NCBI GenBank assembly: GCA_019236545.1
Contig: JAFAIV010000370.1
Coordinates: 1-8,726, forward strand
Direction: 5' to 3'
Source: Actinomycetota bacterium
GTDB taxonomy: Bacteria; Actinomycetota; Thermoleophilia; Gaiellales; Gaiellaceae
DNA length: 8,726 bases
This document shows, one piece after another, positions 4,858 through 8,726 of the stretch. Under the pieces are notes generated by a model. That model ran no database searches and was not told where the DNA came from. It worked only from the letters and a program-made list of their open reading frames with translations. The translations under genes and the position numbers were made by a program. How positions within the stretch are numbered: the first letter of the stretch is position 1; each line of letters opens with the position of its first letter.

Positions 4858-6236
4858 CAGTGACCACCCCCGTTGAGCTCGGACAGGTTCTGCTGTGCGG
4901 CGAGATGCTCCGGGAGGAGATCGCCGCCGCGCGGGTCGGACGTCATCGCGCGGTACTCGGCGGGGAGCTCGATCCCGACCCGCTCCGCCGCGGCCAGCGT
5001 CACCGGCACGGTGGACGGGTCCTTGAGCGTGACGCCGTTCCCGGTCGTGTCGCCGACGCGGTTCGCGTTCTTCAGCCGCAGCTCCCACGGGTCCATCCCG
5101 ATCGCTTCGGCGACGCGGTTCAGGTGCGTCTCCACCGCGAACGAGACCGACGTCACGCCGAAGCCGCGCATCGCGGTCGTCGGCACGCGGTTCGTGAACG
5201 CGACGAAGCCGTCGAAGCGGAGGTTCGGGATCGTGTACGCGCCCGAGTGGTGGAACGCGTGCTTCGTGAGGCCGTACGGCGAGAAGCGCGCGTACGCGCC
5301 CGCGTCGTGGATCGTCAGCGTGCGGCGGCCGAGGATCCAGCCGTCGCTCGTGACCGCGTCCGCGAGCTCGATGTGCCACGGCGCCCGGGTCGAGGAGCAG
5401 AGCATCTCCTCCTCGCGCGTCCAGCGCCACTTCACCGGGCGGCGGGCCTTGAGGGCGAGCAGGCAGCAGATCGTGTCCGTCGCCGTGTCGACCTTGCCGC
5501 CGAAGCCGCCGCCGACGGTGCCGCCGACGAACTTCAGCCGGTTGAGCGGCCACTGCAGGTGCGCCGCGACGACGCCCATCGAGAAGTACATCGCCTGCGT
5601 GCAGGAGTAGACGGTCAGACGGCCGTCCGGCTCGGGCACGACGGTGCAGACCTGCGTCTCGAGCGGCAGCTGCTCGATCGCCTGCGGGCGGTAGACGCCC
5701 TCGACGATCACGTCGGCCTTCTCGAATGCCCAGTCGATGTTCCCCTTGCGGACGCGCCGGTGGTTGTAGCTCCCGTAGTGCGGATAGACGTTGCCCCAGT
5801 GGTGGATCTGCGGGGCGTCCGGGTCGAGCGCCTTGCGGATGTCGAACAGCGCCGGCTTCTCCTCGTAGGAGACCTCGATCGCCTCGACCGCCGCCTGCGC
5901 CGCCGCCTCGGACTCCGCCGCGACCGCCGCGATCGGCTGGCCGAGGTAGCGGACGTCCTCCGCGGCGAGCAGCGGCTCGTCGCCCGGGACGCCGAGCGCC
6001 TCGAGGTGCCCGTAGACGTTCCGCGGGATGTCCTCGTGCGTGACGATCGCGTGGACGCCGGGCATCGCCGCGGCCTTCGAGACGTCGAGGCGCGTGATCG
6101 CCGCGTGGTGGTGCGGCGAGCGGAGGGCCTTCACCCAGAGGGTCTTGCCGACCCTGACGTCGTCGACGAAGCGCGTGCGGCCGGTGACGTGGCCGACGCC
6201 GTCGTAGCGGGGGAGACGTGCGCCGACGGCCTTCAT
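4857..6236 (-). CDS. Molybdenum hydroxylase, N-terminal molybdopterin subunit (NdhL-like half)
   Basis: A 459-residue protein holding the hammerhead domain and first Moco-binding domain of the xanthine dehydrogenase/aldehyde oxidase family. Seen: RYDGVGHVTGRTRFVDD (10-26), the hammerhead with YLGQPIAAVAAE (97-108), the EGVYRPQAIEQLPLE segment (179-193), the cofactor loop GGTVGGGFGGK (238-248), and TTAMRGFG (353-360), whose arginine region contributes to the active site. It ends with a linker-like tail (LPEHLAAQQNLSELNGGGH) and stops before the second cofactor domain, which the next gene supplies. The combined length, 825, is near that of a normal single subunit (750-800). The ATG at 6236 overlaps the iron-sulfur gene by four bases (ATGA) and has GGGAG six bases upstream. 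It should form a complex with the three neighbouring subunits and hydroxylate a carbon next to nitrogen or an aldehyde carbon, with oxygen from water; the substrate is unknown. Confidence 0.9.
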   Translation of the reverse strand: MKAVGARLPRYDGVGHVTGRTRFVDDVRVGKTLWVKALRSPHHHAAITRLDVSKAAAMPGVHAIVTHEDIPRNVYGHLEALGVPGDEPLLAAEDVRYLGQPIAAVAAESEAAAQAAVEAIEVSYEEKPALFDIRKALDPDAPQIHHWGNVYPHYGSYNHRRVRKGNIDWAFEKADVIVEGVYRPQAIEQLPLETQVCTVVPEPDGRLTVYSCTQAMYFSMGVVAAHLQWPLNRLKFVGGTVGGGFGGKVDTATDTICCLLALKARRPVKWRWTREEEMLCSSTRAPWHIELADAVTSDGWILGRRTLTIHDAGAYARFSPYGLTKHAFHHSGAYTIPNLRFDGFVAFTNRVPTTAMRGFGVTSVSFAVETHLNRVAEAIGMDPWELRLKNANRVGDTTGNGVTLKDPSTVPVTLAAAERVGIELPAEYRAMTSDPRGGDLLPEHLAAQQNLSELNGGGH

Positions 6237-6760
6237 GCCGGGCTCCCGTGGACTTCGACGCTCGGCTCGCCGGCCTCGCTGACCGGCAGGTCCTGGACGT
6301 CGCCGACCTCGCCGCGCGAGGCGGCCATGACGGCGTCGACGATCTTGACGTAGCCGGTGCAGCGGCAGTAGTGGCCGCCGAGCGCCTCGAGCACCTCGTC
6401 GCGCTCGACCGGCCCGCCCTTGCGGTCGATCAGGGCCGTGGCGGCCATGATCATCCCCGGCGTGCAGAAGCCGCACTGGGCGGCGTACTTCTCGTAGAAC
6501 GCCGCCTGCACGGGCGAGAGGCGCTCCGGCTCGCCGACGCCCTCGAGCGTCGTGATCGACGCGCCGTCCACCGCCGCCACGGGCGTGAGGCACGAGCGCC
6601 GCGGCTCGCCGTCGACGAGCACGGTGCAGGTGCCGCAGCCGCCCTGCTGGCAGCCCGCCTTCGGGCTCGTCACGTCGAGCTCGTCGCGGAGGACGTGCAG
6701 CAGCGGCGTGAGCGGCGGGCTCGAGATCTCGCTCTCGATGCCGTTCACGGTGAGTCTCAT
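6233..6760 (-). CDS. Molybdenum hydroxylase, [2Fe-2S] iron-sulfur subunit
   Basis: A 175-residue electron-transfer subunit of the CoxS/NdhS/XdhC-type family, which passes electrons from the molybdenum centre to FAD. The plant-type N-terminal cluster ligands are C37, C42, C45 and C57 (GCQQGGCGTCTVLVDG, then RRSC). The C-terminal helical domain carries the second cluster with C96, C99, C132 and C134 (QCGFCTPGMIMAA; HYCRCTGY). All eight cysteines are present, so both clusters should assemble. The length is slightly above the usual 155-165 because of an acidic tail of about 25 residues after the last helix. The ATG at 6760 overlaps the FAD subunit stop by four bases (ATGA), with GGAG five bases upstream. 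There is no twin-arginine signal, so the enzyme is expected in the cytoplasm. Function is firm; partner substrate is not. Confidence 0.94.
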   Translation of the reverse strand: MRLTVNGIESEISSPPLTPLLHVLRDELDVTSPKAGCQQGGCGTCTVLVDGEPRRSCLTPVAAVDGASITTLEGVGEPERLSPVQAAFYEKYAAQCGFCTPGMIMAATALIDRKGGPVERDEVLEALGGHYCRCTGYVKIVDAVMAASRGEVGDVQDLPVSEAGEPSVEVHGSPA

Positions 6761-7533
6761 TCGGTCTCCAGTCGGTCGAGTGCCTCCCGAACGAGGAGGG
6801 GAAGGATCTGGCGGCGGTACTCAGCCGTCGCGACGGCGTCGTCCACCGGGTCGACGTCCTCGAGGACGTCCTGCGGGTCGCGCGAGGCCTCGACCGAGCG
6901 GCAGCGAACCGCCGTCGGGCCGACGCCCGCCACCGCGACGCGCAGCTCGCCGTCCCGCTCGGCGATCGCGACGTTCGCGATCGCGTACGAGTGGGCGTGC
7001 TTTCGCCGCTTGCCGGAGGCGCCGGACTTGCGGGCTGCGTCGACGTCGATCTCGATCTCGAGGACGAGGCGGCCGCTGCGGTCGCCGGAGAGGAAGTCCT
7101 CCACCGCCTCGGTGCGCTCGCCGCCCTTCCCCGCCGAGCGGACGCGGGCGCCGAGGGCGATCAGCGCCGCCCCGAGGTCGCCACGCTGGGACTCGCGGCC
7201 GGGCGGCGCGCAGATGTTGCCGCCGATGGTCGCGCTCTGCCTCACCTCGTAGTCGGCGACGTGTGTCGCGTAGATCGAGAGAAGCCAGGGCACCGGCCCG
7301 TCGACGAGCGCCGCGACCGGGGTCATCGCCCCGATCCGGATCACGCCGCCGTCGGAGCGGATGCCGGAGAGCCCGCTCGCGTGCAGGAGCAGCGCGCGCT
7401 CGGGCCGGATTCGGCCCGAGGCGAGCTCGGGCATGAGGATCGTGCCACCGGCGAAGACGGTTATTCCCTCCCCGTCGCCGTACAGGGTCGCCGCTTCGTC
7501 AGCGGACTGCGGGATCAGCACCTGGGGAGCCAT
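6757..7533 (-). CDS. Molybdenum hydroxylase, FAD-binding subunit
   Basis: FAD subunit (CoxM/NdhF-type) that takes electrons from the iron-sulfur subunit and delivers them to an acceptor. Counted from the ATG at 7533 it has 258 residues, slightly short for the family (about 270-300). Seen: VLIPQSADEAATL near the N-terminus, the first FAD pyrophosphate loop FAGGTILMPEL, the second loop ATIGGNICAPP, LGAALIALGA, and a C-terminal CO-dehydrogenase-flavoprotein-type domain (ANVAIAERDGELRVAVAGVGPTAVR). No inserted 4Fe-4S loop of the 4-hydroxybenzoyl-CoA reductase type is seen. It is the first gene of the minus-strand operon. I chose this ATG because the family begins with a short strand before PQSADEA; an in-frame start ten codons upstream would add a stretch with no family match. 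A TAGCAT hexamer seven bases upstream suggests a leaderless transcript. Confidence 0.92.
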   Translation of the reverse strand: MAPQVLIPQSADEAATLYGDGEGITVFAGGTILMPELASGRIRPERALLLHASGLSGIRSDGGVIRIGAMTPVAALVDGPVPWLLSIYATHVADYEVRQSATIGGNICAPPGRESQRGDLGAALIALGARVRSAGKGGERTEAVEDFLSGDRSGRLVLEIEIDVDAARKSGASGKRRKHAHSYAIANVAIAERDGELRVAVAGVGPTAVRCRSVEASRDPQDVLEDVDPVDDAVATAEYRRQILPLLVREALDRLETE

Positions 7534-7540
7534 GCCGGCG

Positions 7541-7546
7541 ATGCTA
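7541..7546 (-). promoter_or_regulatory. Putative -10 box of the molybdenum hydroxylase operon
   Basis: The minus strand reads TAGCAT here, fitting the TANNNT pattern of vegetative actinobacterial promoters. The ATG of the FAD gene follows after seven bases, where the transcript would be expected to begin, so the mRNA would be leaderless or nearly so. The nearest Shine-Dalgarno-like bases (GAGG) are about 13 bases from the ATG, too far to be convincing. I see no clear -35 box. Confidence 0.4.
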
Positions 7547-7585
7547 CCTCGCTTTCGAATCACAAAAGATGACTACTCGCTCGGG

Positions 7586-7591
7586 TACCCT
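7586..7591 (+). promoter_or_regulatory. Putative -10 box of the MoxR/CoxE operon
   Basis: TACCCT fits TANNNT and lies six bases before the GTG start at 7598, so transcription would begin on or beside the start codon and give a leaderless mRNA. There is no Shine-Dalgarno between the box and the GTG. A TGAC at 7570-7573 is too close (about 12 bases) to be a standard -35. Confidence 0.4.
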
Positions 7592-7597
7592 CTCGCC

Positions 7598-8467
7598 GTG
7601 CCGATCGGGTCGATCGACGAGCTCGAGAGCGCGCTCGCGCGTGTTTCCTACCTGCCCGACCGGGGTTTGGCAACCGCGCTGTACCTCTCGCTGACCCTGG
7701 AGAAGCCGCTGCTGCTCGAGGGCGAGGCCGGCGTCGGCAAGACCGCGGCCGCCAAGGCGATCGCCGCGGCGCTCGATGTCCCGCTGATCCGGCTCCAGTG
7801 CTACGAGGGCCTCGACGTCGCCCACGCGGTCTACGAGTGGAACTACTCGCGCCAGCTCCTGCACATCCGCGCGGCGCAGGAGGGGACGGTCGAGGAGGCC
7901 GAGCTGTTCGGGCGCGACTTCCTGATCCGCCGCCCGCTGCTCGAGGCGATCGAGTCGGAGTCGCAGGTGCTGCTCTTGATCGACGAGGTCGACCGCGCGG
8001 ACGAGGAGTTCGAGGCGTTCCTGCTCGAGATCCTCTCCGACTTCCAGATCACGATCCCAGAGCTCGGGACGATCCAGGCGCGGCAGCGGCCGTACGTCAT
8101 CCTCACCTCGAACCGGACGCGCGAGCTGCACGACGCGCTCAAGCGCCGCTGCCTCTACCACTGGATCGACCACCCGTCGCTCGAGCGCGAGGTCGAGATC
8201 GTCCGCGTTCACGTGCCGGGCGTGCCGGAGCGGCTCGCCGAGGAAGCGGCGCGGTTCGCGGCGCAGCTGCGCGAGCTCGACCTGCAGAAGCCGCCGGGGA
8301 TCGCGGAGACGATCGACTGGGTGCAGGCGCTGACCGCCCTCGGCCAGCAGGAGCTCGACGTCGAGCACGTCGGCGCGACGCTCGGGTCGCTCCTCAAGTA
8401 CCACGAGGATCTGCTCGCGATCCGCGACGAGACGCTGGCGGGGCTCGTCGCGTCCAGTCGCGGCTGA
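7598..8467 (+). CDS. MoxR/CoxD-type AAA+ ATPase
   Basis: A 289-residue AAA+ ATPase of the MoxR group. Seen: Walker A GEAGVGKT (42-49), the MoxR-typical LQCYEGLDVAHAVYEWNY (67-84), Walker B LLLIDEVDRAD (125-135), sensor-1 ILTSNRTRELHDAL (168-181) and an arginine-finger-like LKRRC (181-185). Proteins of this type work with a von Willebrand factor A partner as metal-cofactor chaperones. The named precedent is CoxD with CoxE, needed for maturation of the molybdenum-copper site of CO dehydrogenase. The next gene is such a partner and overlaps it by one base (TGATG), and the molybdenum hydroxylase operon diverges 64 bases away, so a role in maturing that enzyme is the likely job. I chose the GTG at 7598 because it sits six bases after a TANNNT box and because codons further upstream run into the divergent FAD gene. 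An ATG at 7569 is out of frame. Confidence 0.9.
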   Translation: MPIGSIDELESALARVSYLPDRGLATALYLSLTLEKPLLLEGEAGVGKTAAAKAIAAALDVPLIRLQCYEGLDVAHAVYEWNYSRQLLHIRAAQEGTVEEAELFGRDFLIRRPLLEAIESESQVLLLIDEVDRADEEFEAFLLEILSDFQITIPELGTIQARQRPYVILTSNRTRELHDALKRRCLYHWIDHPSLEREVEIVRVHVPGVPERLAEEAARFAAQLRELDLQKPPGIAETIDWVQALTALGQQELDVEHVGATLGSLLKYHEDLLAIRDETLAGLVASSRG

Positions 8468-8726
8468 TGGCCGACGCGGTCGTCCGGCACATCGTCACCT
8501 TCGGCCGCGTCCTGCGCGAGGCCGGGCTCGAGGTCGGGCCGGGGCGGATCCAGGACGCGCTGCGCGGCCTCGACGCCGTCCAGCTCGAGCGCAGCGACGA
8601 CGTCTACTGGACGCTGCGGCAGACGCTCGTCTCGCGGATGGAGGACCTCGACGCGTTCGACCGCGCGTTCGAGGCGTGGTTCCTCCGCGCGCCGGTGAAG
8701 CCGTCGCCGCGGCCGGTCGAGAAGGC
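8467..8726 (+). CDS. CoxE-like VWA-family protein, N-terminal part, cut by window edge
   Basis: The first 86 codons of a protein matching the N-terminal region of CoxE-like von Willebrand factor A proteins: FGRVLREAGLEVGPGR (12-27), ALRGLDAVQLERSDDVYWTLR (residues 31-51), then TLVSRMEDLDAFDRAFEAWF, and a proline-rich linker (PVKPSPRPVEK) starting near residue 75. The VWA domain itself, with its metal-ion-dependent adhesion site, would follow beyond the edge and is not seen. The ATG at 8467 shares one base with the stop of the MoxR-type ATPase gene, so the two are co-translated. The pairing of this N-terminus with a MoxR ATPase beside a molybdenum hydroxylase is typical of CoxD/CoxE. Identification rests on the N-terminal pattern plus context. 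Confidence 0.8.
   Translation, partial: MADAVVRHIVTFGRVLREAGLEVGPGRIQDALRGLDAVQLERSDDVYWTLRQTLVSRMEDLDAFDRAFEAWFLRAPVKPSPRPVEK

Noticed and set aside
4855..4860. Reading the split molybdenum subunit as a frameshifted pseudogene
   Set aside because: Both halves keep all key motifs, the overlap is a standard TGATG coupling, and a natural two-protein precedent exists (NdhL/NdhM). I cannot fully exclude a sequencing error.
3757..5553. The C-terminal molybdenum subunit as a longer 598-codon protein starting at 5553
   Set aside because: The frame stays open upstream, but the part before 4857 is Arg/Pro-rich shadow of the N-terminal subunit. Family similarity begins at the ATG at 4857.
7361..7597. 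N-terminal extension of the MoxR ATPase frame upstream of 7598
   Set aside because: It overlaps the divergent FAD subunit gene and its promoter region, and does not resemble MoxR proteins.

Overview
The window is about 70% G+C by eye, densely packed with genes, and uses many GTG/TTG starts and overlapping stop/start pairs. It suggests a high-GC bacterium, most likely an actinobacterium; a deep-branching class such as Thermoleophilia is a guess from gene content, not something the sequence proves. I see no rRNA, tRNA, CRISPR array, insertion sequence or riboswitch.

Left block (1-2980). A truncated short-chain dehydrogenase/reductase (minus strand) diverges, across fewer than 30 bases, from a two-gene plus-strand operon for a coenzyme B12-dependent diol/glycerol dehydratase. 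The small subunit comes first. The next gene is a 745-residue protein in which the large (catalytic) and medium subunits are fused. All six active-site residues I recall from the classical diol dehydratase large subunit are present at a constant +3 offset. No reactivating factor, shell protein or targeting peptide is visible, so a cytosolic enzyme is likely.

Middle block (2981-7533, minus strand). One tightly packed operon reads, in order of transcription: FAD subunit, [2Fe-2S] subunit, N-terminal molybdenum subunit, C-terminal molybdenum subunit, a small cupin, and two tandem 4-oxalocrotonate-tautomerase-like proteins. The first four form a xanthine-dehydrogenase-family molybdenum hydroxylase. 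Its usually single large subunit is split into 459- and 366-residue proteins joined by a TGATG stop/start overlap, the same architecture as the NdhL/NdhM pair of Eubacterium barkeri nicotinate dehydrogenase. Every junction overlaps or is 1-3 bases wide. This suggests a catabolic unit in which a (hetero)aromatic or similar compound is hydroxylated and then passed to the cupin and tautomerases. The substrate cannot be read from the sequence.

Right block (7598-8726, plus strand). A MoxR/CoxD-type AAA+ ATPase and the start of a CoxE-like protein diverge from the hydroxylase operon. Such pairs are known accessory factors for molybdenum hydroxylases (CO dehydrogenase CoxD/CoxE), so they probably mature or activate the neighbouring enzyme. 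In both divergent intergenic regions, AT-richer -10-like hexamers sit only 6-9 bases before the start codons without a Shine-Dalgarno sequence, which suggests leaderless transcripts.
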